DNA of 37,534 nucleotides. It comes from Bacteroides sp. GTDB lineage: Bacteria > Bacteroidota > Bacteroidia > Bacteroidales > Bacteroidaceae. Positions 15,227-24,300 of this stretch are shown here, in pieces; within the stretch, counting starts at the first letter, position 1, and each line of letters starts with the position of its first letter. The translations under genes and the position numbers were made by a program. The notes beneath the pieces are model-generated. The model saw nothing but the letters and a program-made list of their open reading frames with translations. It did not search any database and was not told the origin of the DNA. Location of the stretch: positions 1 to 37,534 of the forward strand of contig DXOJ01000471.1 of the NCBI GenBank assembly GCA_019412865.1. The letters run 5' to 3'.

Positions 15227-16906
15227 TTACTGCTGCCCGAAGGTGATGCTATTCCATCTCATGAGTTGGCCGTTGGGCATCATAAGCCATTCGTTGTCGC
15301 TGGAGACTTTGGGGGCGGCATTGCCACCCTGCTTCTTATCGGCGTTCAGCACGAGGTCGCACTTGGCGGGATTGAATGCGCTATCTCCGTAATGACTGTC
15401 TCTGTTGTGAAAAACGGCGGTGCGCTCTATACTGCTGCGACCATCACTTATGTCAACGAAATTTCCGGCTGCGGTGGCTTCTATCCGGGTGAGGCTGCGG
15501 CAGCCCGTTACGATATAAGTGCCGAACTCGGTACACTTCGGTATTTTGAGCGTTTCGAGGCCCGTGCATCCGTAGAAAGCCTCCTGGCCTATCGCAGTCA
15601 CATTATCCAAAGCGAGCGTCTCCAATGAAGTGCATCCCCAGAATGCGTTTAGATTAATCCAAGTAACCTGCGAAAGATTCACCGTAGTCAGCGCAGTGCA
15701 ACCTGAAAAAGCACTACCTCCGATTACCTTCATATCATCGGGCAGCGTCACCTCCTGCAAGGCGGTGCAATTCGCAAAGGCGACATCGGGTAGAGTTGGC
15801 TTTCTACCCCAGTCCGTCACTCCGGTGAGGTCGCATTTCGTGATTTTTTTATTATTGATAAACGTACCCCAGTTACCGCCAATTCCTGTTTTGGAAAGTT
15901 CGCCCGTCAGCTTGATTTCGGTGAAGCCTGCGGCGAGGGCGGCAAGGATGGTTAGCTGCGCTTCGTCGGCAGTCATGGAGGTCATGTCGATGTTGCCGGA
16001 AGTGGGGGGTGTGAAATTCTTCAGGCGCAGCTTGATTTGATGTTCCGCCGCCGGGTCGAGGTAAAGCTCGAAGTTGTCGTCGTACTTCTGATGCGGCTCT
16101 CCATAGAGGCTGACCATTGACTCCGGATCCACTTTCAGACGGTCGCAGTCCGCCTGCGTCAGTTGGTAACCGCCGGCACCTTGGGCGATGGAGGTTACAC
16201 CGGTCGTGGTGAAAAGGAGATGCACATCACCCGTGAGGGCTTTCGGAACGGAGATAAGGGGATGGGAAACGGTCGGGTTATAAATGCTGTATAGGTCTAT
16301 GTAAGCCCCGGCAGCGGTCTTTCCCCCGTTCAGCACGAGGGTGGCGCCATACCAGACGCTTACACAGCACGAACCGCTGACTGCCGTGCAAGACAATTCG
16401 CAGCCGTCACCCAGTTCCAATGCCGCTTTCTCGCCGACAGCCACAATCATGGTTTCATATTGCCCGTTCAATGCCACGTCTTTGCCCAGCGTAATCCTGC
16501 CGTTGTAAACACCTACCGCGGAGTTCATACCTTGTCGGACCAGATTGATATTGGTGAGTTCGATATAAACGGCATCGGCGTCGGGGCTGGAATTGCCGAG
16601 GAAGTGGAAGTTGTTGCCTTCCCCTTCCCAGGTGAGGGTGTGGCCGCCGTCTATCTTGAAGTGGCCGCTGCCGTTTATGGGAGGGGTGTTGTAGTCACCT
16701 CCCGCGGGTATCGTGATGTCGGCGCCCAGCGTGACGAGTGTCGGAGCGTCGGCCGAGGTGCCGCCCGTCTGCAGGGCGTCGAGCAGGGCGTCGTAGGTGG
16801 TGACGGTGATACCTTCCGGCACGGGCTCCGTTACCGGATCGTCCTTGCTGCACGAAGCAAAGACTACTGTTGCACATAGCACTAACAAAGAACAAATCTT
16901 TTTCAT
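15227..16906 (-). CDS. BspA-like leucine-rich-repeat surface lipoprotein
   Basis: 559 residues. A lipoprotein signal peptide ends in VVFASC (Cys19), followed by KDD and a Pro/Glu-rich linker. The first 250 residues resemble a beta-helix or pectate-lyase-like region (ITIPAGGDY, GHFKIDGGHTLTWEGEG). Residues about 378-473 are four to five BspA-type (LRR_5) repeats of the form AF-x-x-CT-x-L-x-x-[VL]-x-L, in which Cys-Thr-Ala/Ser/Gly recurs. Such proteins are usually surface-exposed and may bind host or bacterial ligands; no enzyme motif is visible. The first half is strikingly GC-rich (one row near 16741-16800 is about 70% GC) compared with its AT-rich neighbours, indicating transfer. It follows the AraC-type regulator on the same strand and may be its target. 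Confidence 0.8.
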   Translation of the reverse strand: MKKICSLLVLCATVVFASCSKDDPVTEPVPEGITVTTYDALLDALQTGGTSADAPTLVTLGADITIPAGGDYNTPPINGSGHFKIDGGHTLTWEGEGNNFHFLGNSSPDADAVYIELTNINLVRQGMNSAVGVYNGRITLGKDVALNGQYETMIVAVGEKAALELGDGCELSCTAVSGSCCVSVWYGATLVLNGGKTAAGAYIDLYSIYNPTVSHPLISVPKALTGDVHLLFTTTGVTSIAQGAGGYQLTQADCDRLKVDPESMVSLYGEPHQKYDDNFELYLDPAAEHQIKLRLKNFTPPTSGNIDMTSMTADEAQLTILAALAAGFTEIKLTGELSKTGIGGNWGTFINNKKITKCDLTGVTDWGRKPTLPDVAFANCTALQEVTLPDDMKVIGGSAFSGCTALTTVNLSQVTWINLNAFWGCTSLETLALDNVTAIGQEAFYGCTGLETLKIPKCTEFGTYIVTGCRSLTRIEATAAGNFVDISDGRSSIERTAVFHNRDSHYGDSAFNPAKCDLVLNADKKQGGNAAPKVSSDNEWLMMPNGQLMRWNSITFGQQ

Positions 16907-16959
16907 GTTGTTTTATATTTGATTAATATTCATGGGAAAACAAAAAAGCGCAGAGCGGT

Positions 16960-18213
16960 TTATGCCCTACGCAGCAAAAATATAATGAAAATTTTGGATG
17001 ATTGGTGCACGTTTACGCATATCTGACGTCGAAACGTGCAACACAAGTGTTTTTGTGGATTTATTGTATGTTGGAACAAGCTGTATCGCCAAATATACAA
17101 CAGTTTGGAGGTGTTATCTATTTTTGTACTCGGTAAAGGATCCCCTGTTATCTCCCGGAAGATTTTACAGAAATGGCTTTTGTGGGCAAAACCCGAAAGC
17201 TCGGCAATCCTCTCCATTGTATAATCCGGATGTTTCGCCATTTGCTCTGTGGCGTATTCTACCCGTTTATTGTTCACCCAACGTTTGAAACTCACCCCGT
17301 AAGTCGAATTGATGAATACAGATAGTTTCCGTTCCGGGATATGCAGAGCCTCGGCATAGTCGCCCAGCACAACACCCTGCTGGAGATACAATAATAGTTT
17401 TGCCATTTCATCTTCCAGTTCCTTGTCTCCTTCACTCTCCTTTGCCGGCTGCGATTCTTCCTTCTCCTCTATCGCGGGCAAAGCCTCATAGTAAAGTTTG
17501 TATTGGTAGTTGATATACCTCACTCCAAAGTCAAAGTAGTACACTGTAATCACCACCGTGATTATTCCGTCGAATAACGGGGCAGGAAATATACTGAACA
17601 CCAGAACGGCAATACCGATGCAGGCAGCCTCGTAGAACAGTCTCGAAGCCCACCGGAATTCATATTTGTCGGTGTCGGAGAAATAGTTCTCAATCTTGGC
17701 CATATAATTCCGTTGCTCACGCCGGAATAAACGGACGTAAATCACGATCTGCGTCAGATAAGTAGCCGCAAATACAGTTCTTAACAAAAGAACCGGATTC
17801 GTGATATTCGCTATATACTCATCCACCGAATAGATCCTCACATCAGGAAATAGAAGTATCGTTAATAGATAGAGTCCCACAAAAAACAATGTCGGACAGA
17901 GGTGTCGCAAAATATTTCGCCGGCAAACGTATGGTGAATGAAAAAGTATCAGTACGATAAAAGTAAAAAGCGCCGCCTGCAACTGTGCCGCAACGAGCAC
18001 AGGCATTGCAAATATATCGGCAACACTCTCCTGCACCCTGTTGTAAAGGATAAGCGCATTGCACAGAGCCACGATAATCGATGCAATACTTAGGAATCGT
18101 TTGGCATTGCGGTAGTGCGGATTTATCAGCTGTGGCGCTGTTTGAATCAACAGCAGAGCCATCCCCATCGTCAGACAACCGAAGATATTGAAGTAGTATA
18201 TGATATCCAACAT
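16960..18213 (-). CDS. Membrane-anchored AraC-family regulator with frameshifted C-terminus
   Basis: From the ATG at 18213 (MLDIIYYFNIFGC; an upstream GTG at 18261 is less likely) the protein has about seven hydrophobic helices, an acidic linker (EEKEESQPAKESEGDKELEDE, about 20 residues), and a C-terminal AraC HTH pair (ISVF-like LSVFINSTYGVSFKRWV; MERIAELSGFAHKSHFCKIF). The reading frame then departs from the family after REITGDP and continues for about 55 residues of Cys/His/basic-rich sequence. One extra base at 17138-17145 would give ITGDSFTEYKNR or ITGGSFTEYKNR and a stop at 17114, the normal family ending. A one-base deletion or sequencing error is therefore likely. It probably controls the adjacent BspA-like gene. 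A -7 box (TACCTTTG) lies at 18320-18313. Confidence 0.8.
   Translation of the reverse strand: MLDIIYYFNIFGCLTMGMALLLIQTAPQLINPHYRNAKRFLSIASIIVALCNALILYNRVQESVADIFAMPVLVAAQLQAALFTFIVLILFHSPYVCRRNILRHLCPTLFFVGLYLLTILLFPDVRIYSVDEYIANITNPVLLLRTVFAATYLTQIVIYVRLFRREQRNYMAKIENYFSDTDKYEFRWASRLFYEAACIGIAVLVFSIFPAPLFDGIITVVITVYYFDFGVRYINYQYKLYYEALPAIEEKEESQPAKESEGDKELEDEMAKLLLYLQQGVVLGDYAEALHIPERKLSVFINSTYGVSFKRWVNNKRVEYATEQMAKHPDYTMERIAELSGFAHKSHFCKIFREITGDPLPSTKIDNTSKLLYIWRYSLFQHTINPQKHLCCTFRRQICVNVHQSSKIFIIFLLRRA
17006..17040. repeat. 9-bp inverted repeat in the tail of the AraC-type gene
   Basis: TGCACGTTT (17006-17014) and AAACGTGCA (17032-17040) are perfect inverted copies with a 17-bp spacer. 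If the regulator really ends at 17114, this lies in the gap before the BspA-like gene and could be an operator or the regulator's terminator. Confidence 0.5.
17090..17097 (-). promoter_or_regulatory. Putative -7 box upstream of the BspA-like gene
   Basis: TATATTTG on the minus strand matches TAnnTTTG and lies just after the inferred original stop of the AraC-type gene (17114). A second match, TATTTTTG, is at 16982-16975. Neither has a clear -33 element. Confidence 0.3.
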
Positions 18214-18312
18214 ATTATAGTCTGTGTTATCGGTCAAACAACATTCGGACGAGAAATCCACTGTAAGGCTGTTTCATAGACACCTCATCACCGTTTTACC
18301 TGTATTCACAGC

Positions 18313-18320
18313 CAAAGGTA
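18313..18320 (-). promoter_or_regulatory. Putative -7 box for the AraC-type gene
   Basis: TACCTTTG on the minus strand, about 100 bp upstream of the ATG at 18213. No clear -33 partner. The remainder of 18262-18469 shows no gene. Confidence 0.35.
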
Positions 18321-18469
18321 CTGTATTTTTTTAGCCATACATCATACTTATACCACATTTTGCACTGATTCAATCCATTCGGGTAGATACTACCTCTTCA
18401 TTTCTCTGTTCTGTTCCCAATCTCCAATCTTGTGCGACAAGGTTTTCATCGATATTCCGTTAGATTTCA

Positions 18470-19093
18470 CTACTCGCCATCCGGTTCCTTTCGTGGCGGT
18501 GCAATGAAATGCATCTGATTACCCCGTCCCTCTCGTTTGATAATGCCTTCGGCTGCAAAAGATTTAAGATCGTCCAATGCAGTATTCTTCAGGCGTCCTG
18601 TAAGTTGCGTATAAGTGGCTCTTGTGATGAAGCCATGCTCTCCGATATATTGCAGGACGAGTTTCTTCAGATTGTCTCTGCCCCACTTACGCGAAGTGTT
18701 GAAATCGACACACTTTCTACGCTCCAAATCTCCGCGAATACCTACACGCATACTCTTGGAAGCACGGAAATTCACCCCGTTGAAAGCTACGGATTCAGAA
18801 CGAATATCATTCTTATTTGCTACCAATCGGGAAGCTTTCACTTTGGCTGAAAAGAAACCGAACTCTCCCAATTCGACGCGGTATCCTTCACCCAGATATT
18901 GCAATACATCGTCTTTCAGTTCCATCAGGATACCTTCTATCACTCCTTCCTTAAATCCGGTTCTCTTAGCAACGCCACGGATCAATCGTTCTGCCGGAAT
19001 CGTTCCACTGTAGACAATGTCGGCATACATTGTTTCCGTTTCTCCTTCCTTAGTAGTCAAGGCAGGCTTCTTCTTTAAATTGTAAAAGGCCAT
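18470..19093 (-). CDS. HU-family (HU-HIG type) DNA-binding protein with C-terminal winged helix
   Basis: 207 residues. Residues about 22-125 form an HU/IHF-like domain (LIRGVAKRTGFKEGVIEGI, then LGEGYRVELGEFGFFSAKV), the two-helix body and beta-arm characteristic of DNA-bending proteins. Residues about 138-200 look like a winged helix-turn-helix (LVLQYIGEHGFITRATYTQL, EGIIKREGRGNQMHFI). The combination matches HU domains fused to wHTH that are common in Bacteroides and often lie beside capsule, PUL or mobile loci. Function: DNA architecture or local transcription control; targets unknown. It stands alone on the minus strand, back to back with the ECF sigma factor gene, across about 395 bp containing repeats and a palindrome that may be its own operators. 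Confidence 0.85.
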   Translation of the reverse strand: MAFYNLKKKPALTTKEGETETMYADIVYSGTIPAERLIRGVAKRTGFKEGVIEGILMELKDDVLQYLGEGYRVELGEFGFFSAKVKASRLVANKNDIRSESVAFNGVNFRASKSMRVGIRGDLERRKCVDFNTSRKWGRDNLKKLVLQYIGEHGFITRATYTQLTGRLKNTALDDLKSFAAEGIIKREGRGNQMHFIAPPRKEPDGE

Positions 19094-19116
19094 AATCTTA
19101 TTGTTATATTTAAGAC

Positions 19117-19153
19117 TTTTCAGTGCAGAGAATAAAGATTTTCAGTGCAGAGA
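19117..19153. repeat. Two 15-bp direct repeats, 22-bp period
   Basis: TTTTCAGTGCAGAGA occurs at 19117-19131 and again, identical, at 19139-19153. The copies are two helical turns apart, just upstream of the HU-wHTH start codon, so they fit a leader operator or binding site of that protein. Confidence 0.7.
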
Positions 19154-19227
19154 TTTATCATTGTTTATGCACTCGGGTAGTTGTCCGGTTGTAACGGGAC
19201 AATAGTCACTTTGTAAACAGCCTAATG

Positions 19228-19243
19228 TCACCTTATAAGGTGA
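19228..19243. promoter_or_regulatory. Perfect 16-bp palindrome with a further half-site
   Basis: TCACCTTATAAGGTGA is self-complementary. A further half-site ATAAGGTGACC follows at about 19258-19266, with a nearby CACC forming a second small inverted pair. Located in the intergenic region between the HU-wHTH and sigma-factor genes; a typical dimeric operator form. Confidence 0.55.
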
Positions 19244-19428
19244 TATTTATCACTGCATAAGGTGACCACCTGTCTTTACAAGGGTAAAAAACAGTAAAGA
19301 TACAAAATTAATTAGCGGAAAGCAAGAGACGGCACAATAAAGCTCAATATATGATTGTAATATGATTGCAAAATAAAATTCATCTGCCAACTACCGGACA
19401 TCGGTTTCTCTTTATTTATTCACATAGA

Positions 19429-19461
19429 TTTGTTGATTTCTAAATTATTTCAGTACATTTG
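19429..19461 (+). promoter_or_regulatory. Promoter for the ECF sigma gene
   Basis: TTTG (19429-19432), 21 bp, then TACATTTG (19454-19461) match the housekeeping Bacteroides promoter. Predicted start near 19467, about 20 nt before the ATG at 19488. The remainder of the 395-bp interval back to 19093 holds the repeats listed and a minus-strand -7 match TAATTTTG (19310-19303). Confidence 0.55.
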
Positions 19462-19487
19462 CCCGACCTACTTCTATTGCAGAAAGG

Positions 19488-20054
19488 ATGAAAATAAACG
19501 AAATACAGTGCATAAAAGAACTACGCAACGGCTCCTACCAGGCTTTTACACAGATTTATGAAGCCTATGCCGACCGACTTTACAGCTTTGTTCTTAAACA
19601 ACTAAAAAATCGTTCCCTGACACAGGACATTGTTCAGGATACCTTTTTACGCCTGTGGGACAACCGTAGCCAGTTGAATAGCTTCGGCAATCTGCAGGCT
19701 TTCATCTTCACCATCGCCAAACATCAGGTCATTGATTATTTCCGCAAACAGATCAACGAACTGCAATTCGAGGATTTTATGGAGTACTGCGAGAACCAGG
19801 CAACTGACGTATCGCCGGAAGATATCTTATTGTACGACGAATTTCTGCAACAACTTCAACAATCGAAGAAAGTTCTGTCACAACGGGAACATGAGATTTA
19901 TGAATTAAGCAGGGAGAAACATATCCCCATCAAGCAAATAGCCGAACAACTGGATCTCTCCGAACAAACGGTGAAAAACTATCTGACTTCCGCCCTGAAG
20001 ATTCTTCGCAGCGAAATGATGAAATATAATATTCTCTTTATTTTCTTCCTGTAA
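19488..20054 (+). CDS. ECF-type RNA polymerase sigma factor
   Basis: 188 residues, the usual size. Region 2 (about 20-85: YADRLYSFVLKQL, TQDIVQDTFLRLW, FIFTIAKHQVIDYFRKQ) binds core polymerase and the -10. Region 4 (about 130-180: LSQREHEIYELS, KQIAEQLDLSEQTVKNYLTS) is the HTH for -35 recognition. A short hydrophobic tail (NILFIFFL) ends the protein, as in the Bacteroidetes sigma-70 family factors of PULs. It precedes a FecR anti-sigma and an STN-bearing SusC, so it should be released by transporter occupancy and activate the second PUL. Confidence 0.93.
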   Translation: MKINEIQCIKELRNGSYQAFTQIYEAYADRLYSFVLKQLKNRSLTQDIVQDTFLRLWDNRSQLNSFGNLQAFIFTIAKHQVIDYFRKQINELQFEDFMEYCENQATDVSPEDILLYDEFLQQLQQSKKVLSQREHEIYELSREKHIPIKQIAEQLDLSEQTVKNYLTSALKILRSEMMKYNILFIFFL

Positions 20055-20143
20055 TAGTATTCTTTATAACGGCTGTCAGAAGTAGTTTCTTTATCCCCAT
20101 CAAGTCAAGATACCACCTAACAGGTTATTTCACATTTCCTAAT

Positions 20144-20163
20144 TTTATGTTATAGAACATAAA
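20144..20163. repeat. 8-bp hairpin between sigma and anti-sigma genes
   Basis: TTTATGTT (20144-20151) and AACATAAA (20156-20163) form a perfect stem with a 4-nt loop in the 166-bp gap. AT-rich with no T-run, so probably regulatory or incidental. Confidence 0.35.
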
Positions 20164-20220
20164 GAAATCATAGTACTCCCCTATTTCATTCACGTATAAC
20201 CAATAGAAACACCCATAAAT

Positions 20221-21168
20221 ATGAAAGCACTATTTAAAGATTTATACCGTCAGTACCTTGAAAAAGGAGTTTCTCCTACAGACTTCGGGCAGTTCAAGGA
20301 AGAACTCAATCACATTCCGGATGAGGAACTCTGGAATGTCATGATAGATATGGAAAAGGATGCTACGACGGAAATCGGGATGCCTCCCATGATGAAAAAA
20401 CAGATACGAAAAGAAATGCATCAGATTATCTGGAGACGGCGTTGGATACAGATTACCAAATATGCTGCTGTAATCGCCCTGCTTGTGACTTCTTCTCTCG
20501 GCGTTTATTCTTTATTGAATACCCCGGAAACACAACAAATGATAACTGCCAATGTAAAATCGGGCAGTAAATCGGAAATCATATTGCCAGATGGAACAAA
20601 AGTGCAACTGAATGGTGCCACCACTATCACGTACGATGTAAACAGCTCCAAACAACGATTAGTACAACTGTCGGGAGAAGCCTTTTTTGATGTGGCAAAG
20701 AATCCCGACTGTCCTTTCAGAGTGATAGCCAACGGCCTGCAAATCGAGGTAGTAGGAACTAGTTTCAATGTAAATACTTATAAAAAAGGCGTTGTTGAAA
20801 CATCCCTGCTCACCGGACAGATTAAAATATCAGGCGGCTCCTTTCCACAAGAGTATATTCTTACTCCCGGCGAGAAAGCGACCTACTCCAGTATCAACAA
20901 TGCACTCAAAATAACCCAAGCTGACGTTCATGTGGAAACCGGCTGGTGCGACGACTATTTGATATTCGACTCCGAACCTTTGATAGATGTCATTGAGGAG
21001 ATAGAGAGATGGTATGGAGTAGAGATCGAGCTAAGATGCCCCCAAATCGGACAGGATTTATTATCCGGCTCTTTCCGCCACGAAAACATACAGAATGTGA
21101 TTCATTCATTGAGTCTGCAATACAAGTTCAAATACGAGATACATAAAGATAAAATCACTATTTATTAA
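20221..21168 (+). CDS. FecR-family anti-sigma factor
   Basis: 315 residues with one transmembrane helix (about 76-98: ITKYAAVIALLVTSSLGVY). The cytoplasmic N-terminus of about 75 residues would hold the sigma factor. The periplasmic part has the FecR domain (VKSGSKSEIILPDGTKVQLN, then GEAFFDVAKN) and a C-terminal DUF4974/STN-like domain (FDSEPLIDVIEEIERWYGV, LLSGSF) that contacts the signalling domain of SusC. It completes the trans-envelope signalling chain SusC - FecR - sigma. Confidence 0.93.
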   Translation: MKALFKDLYRQYLEKGVSPTDFGQFKEELNHIPDEELWNVMIDMEKDATTEIGMPPMMKKQIRKEMHQIIWRRRWIQITKYAAVIALLVTSSLGVYSLLNTPETQQMITANVKSGSKSEIILPDGTKVQLNGATTITYDVNSSKQRLVQLSGEAFFDVAKNPDCPFRVIANGLQIEVVGTSFNVNTYKKGVVETSLLTGQIKISGGSFPQEYILTPGEKATYSSINNALKITQADVHVETGWCDDYLIFDSEPLIDVIEEIERWYGVEIELRCPQIGQDLLSGSFRHENIQNVIHSLSLQYKFKYEIHKDKITIY

Positions 21169-21218
21169 CCATTTGAAAGAAAGGAGCCTATGAAGAACAG
21201 TTAGTAATTATATAAAGA

Positions 21219-21250
21219 AACAACCAAAGAATCGCCCAATCCTTTGGTTG
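21219..21250 (+). promoter_or_regulatory. Leader hairpin before the second susC
   Basis: ACAACCAAAG (21219-21228) pairs perfectly with CTTTGGTTGT (21241-21250) over a 12-nt loop, 50 bp before the SusC start. No T-run follows. It could be an mRNA leader structure or part of a small RNA locus. Confidence 0.5.
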
Positions 21251-21280
21251 TATGTAAGTCGATAAAATTAATCCATTAAA

Positions 21281-21331
21281 CATGAAAAATAGTATCAACT
21301 ATGAATTACACAAAGTTAATTTTTTCCTTTA
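21281..21331 (+). other. Short ORF overlapping the start of the second susC
   Basis: An ATG at 21281 opens a 16-codon frame (MKNSINYELHKVNFFL, stop TAG at 21329-21331) that overlaps the SusC start in another frame. It may be a leader peptide, chance, or the original N-terminus of SusC split by a frameshift. Confidence 0.3.
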
Positions 21332-24300
21332 GAAAGAGGAGGCAGAATCTCCTTATTTTTAGAAACTTTACCATTTTACTTGTTGCGTTGGTTTTATTAC
21401 CCGCAGGAGTATCGGCACAAAAAGGAAATGTGTCGGTAAACATCAATAATGGTACGGTGAAAACATTTATAAAGGAGATCGAGAAGCAAACCCGGTATAC
21501 ATTCGTTTATCGGAACAATGTCCTCAACGACCAGGCGAAAGTGAGCGTCAATTGTAAAAACAAGCCTCTCGACCAGGTCCTGTCGCAAGTGTTCACTCCT
21601 TTGAATGTTTCTTATTCGCTTAATAACAACACTATTGTATTAGTGAAAAAAGAATTACAGCAACAGAAAAAAAGTGAAAAGAAAACGATCAAAGGTACCG
21701 TAACAGACGGAAGAGGCGAGCCGATTATCGGAGCCAATGTCATACAGGAAGGTGGAATCGGAACAATTACAGATGTTGACGGAAACTTCACCGTTATGGC
21801 AGACCCATCCAAACCGTTGAATATATCCTATATCGGATACAAAAAGAAATCTGTCCGTATCGGTGCTTCACCAACAGTCAGCATAGCGTTGGAAGAGGAT
21901 GCACACGTCATGGATGAAGTAATCGTCATCGGATATGGTTCCAAAACCAAACGGGATGTCACATCTTCCATTGGAACTTACAAACCGGGAGAAGTCAATG
22001 TCCGCCAAGTACTAGGTGTTGACGAATTGTTACAGGGACGCGTATCCGGAGTGAATATTACGTCAGCATCCGGCGTGCCGGGAAGTAAAAACCGGGTGAG
22101 CATCCGTGGAATCGGTTCAATCACCGCAGGTAACGAACCGCTGTATGTAATCGACGGAGTACCGATCAACAATACGTCAGGAGATACCGGTGCTTGGGGT
22201 GCACAATCGATGAATGGTCTGAATGATTTCAATCCTTCCGATGTGGAATCCATACAGATTTTAAAAGATGCGGCTTCTGCTGCTATTTACGGCTCGCGTG
22301 CGACGAATGGCGTTATCTTGATAACAACCAAAAAAGGAAGCAAAGGACAGGCGAAAGTGAGTATTGACACGAATGTCAGTTTCTCCAATTTGACCAGAAC
22401 AGACAAACTGGACATGGCCGACACTGATCTGTTTCTGGAAGTGCTGAATGAAGCTATCGACAACTATAACCTGCAAACCAACAGTACCCAGGCACGTATC
22501 GATAACCCCGCACCGGGAAAGGCGCAGACAAACTGGCTTGATCTGGTGCTCCGTACGGCTGTTACCTACACGACTACCGCGTCTGTGTCAGGCGGAACGG
22601 ACAAAACGAACTATTATCTGTCCGCCAATTACAAACACAACGAAGGTGTGATTATCAATAATCTGCTTAAACGTTACAATCTGAAGGTTAATCTGGACAC
22701 AGAAATCAAAAAGTGGCTCAAAGTAGGAACTTCCCTGAATTTAAGTTATTCGCGCAATAACCGTGTCCCTACCGGTTATAACATAGGAACCAGTGTTATC
22801 ACCCGTGCCATCGAACAACGCCCTTGGGATTCTCCTTATCGTCCCGATGGGGAATATGCTGTCGGAGGACAGGAACTGGCCAACCATAACCCGATACAGG
22901 CACTTAACGAAGAAGATGTATATATCGACAACTATCGTGCCTTGGGGTCACTCTATATGCTGTTCAACATTACGAAAGACTTAAACTTCAAAACTACACT
23001 CGGAGAAGATTTCAATTATACGGAAGAGCATATTTATTACAGTGCTGACCACCCTTATGGCAATAAAGTGGGAAAACTGATTGACGGACGGAAATCCTAT
23101 GCGAGTACGTTATGGGAAAATGTCCTCACTTATAAGCACTCTTTTGCAGAAGATTTCTCTCTGGACGTGATGCTGGGACACTCCATACAAAAGGACGTAA
23201 CTTCTTCGGCTGCCCAAACGGGTATTGGATTCCCCTCTCCTTCTTTTGATGTCAACTCTGTTGCCGCCGAGTTTTCAGATGTAAGTACAGGACTTTCCTC
23301 ATTCTTGTTACAGTCATTCTTCGGCCGTTTAAGTCTGAACTACAAGAACCGCTATTTACTAACAGGAACAATGCGCACTGATGGTTCTTCCAAATTTATA
23401 TCCAACAATCGCTACGGATATTTTCCATCTGTCAGTGCGGGTTGGAATCTCGGAGAAGAATCTTGGTGGAAATTTCCACAAACCGATGTAAAGCTCCGCG
23501 CAAGCTGGGGTTGCACCGGAAATCAGGGAGGAATCGGTTCCTATGCCTATCAAGCATTAGCCGGTGGAGGGTACAACTATAATGGTGAGAATGGCTTAGG
23601 ACTGACTACTGCAGGTAACCGCGACCTTAAATGGGAAAAAGCCCAACAAGGTGACATCGGAGTGGATCTTTCTTTTTTCAGAGGTGCAATCACATTCACA
23701 GCAGATGCATTCATCAAAGATACCAAGGATTTACTTTACCAGAAACCGACTCCCGCTACGTCAGGTTATACTAGTCAGGTATGCAATATCGGATCAATGC
23801 GTAATAAAGGACTTGAATTTACACTGGGAGCCAACCTTGGCAAAGGCTCGTTCTCATGGCATTCGGATTTCAACATCTCCTTTATCAGAAACAAACTGAC
23901 CGCTCTTCTCGATAATAACGAGATATTGACAACTAGTTCTATGCATGCCCTCAAAGTCGGCGAACCGATAGGTTCTTTTTATATGATTAAATGGAAAGGT
24001 ATCTATCAATCGGATGATGAGATTCCCGCCAAGATTTACGACCAAGGAGTAAGAGCAGGCGACTGTATTTACGAAGATGTAGATGGTAATGATGTCATAG
24101 ACGAAAACGACAAGCAGTTTGTCGGCTCCGCTAATCCGAAATTCACCGGTGGTTTCAATAATACATTCAAGTACAAAGGTTTTGATTTGAGCATGTTCTT
24201 TACATTCTCATCTGGCAACAAACTTTATGAACTGTGGACCGGAGGTTTACGAATGGGCAACGGTACATGGCCAATCCTGAAATCGTCAGCAGAATCCCGT

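Noticed and set aside
15266..16879. Several plus-strand ORFs of 120-139 codons opposite the BspA-like gene
   Set aside because: High GC lowers stop frequency in the antisense frames; no domain, signal peptide or start signal supports them.
18425..18450. CTTGT-GCG-ACAAG hairpin after the HU-wHTH gene as terminator
   Set aside because: Only 5 bp of stem and no T-tract; too weak to list.
19117..19266. Repeats upstream of the HU-wHTH gene as a CRISPR array or invertible promoter
   Set aside because: Only two direct copies with a 7-bp gap, no cas genes, and no recombinase or pair of long inverted repeats flanking a promoter.
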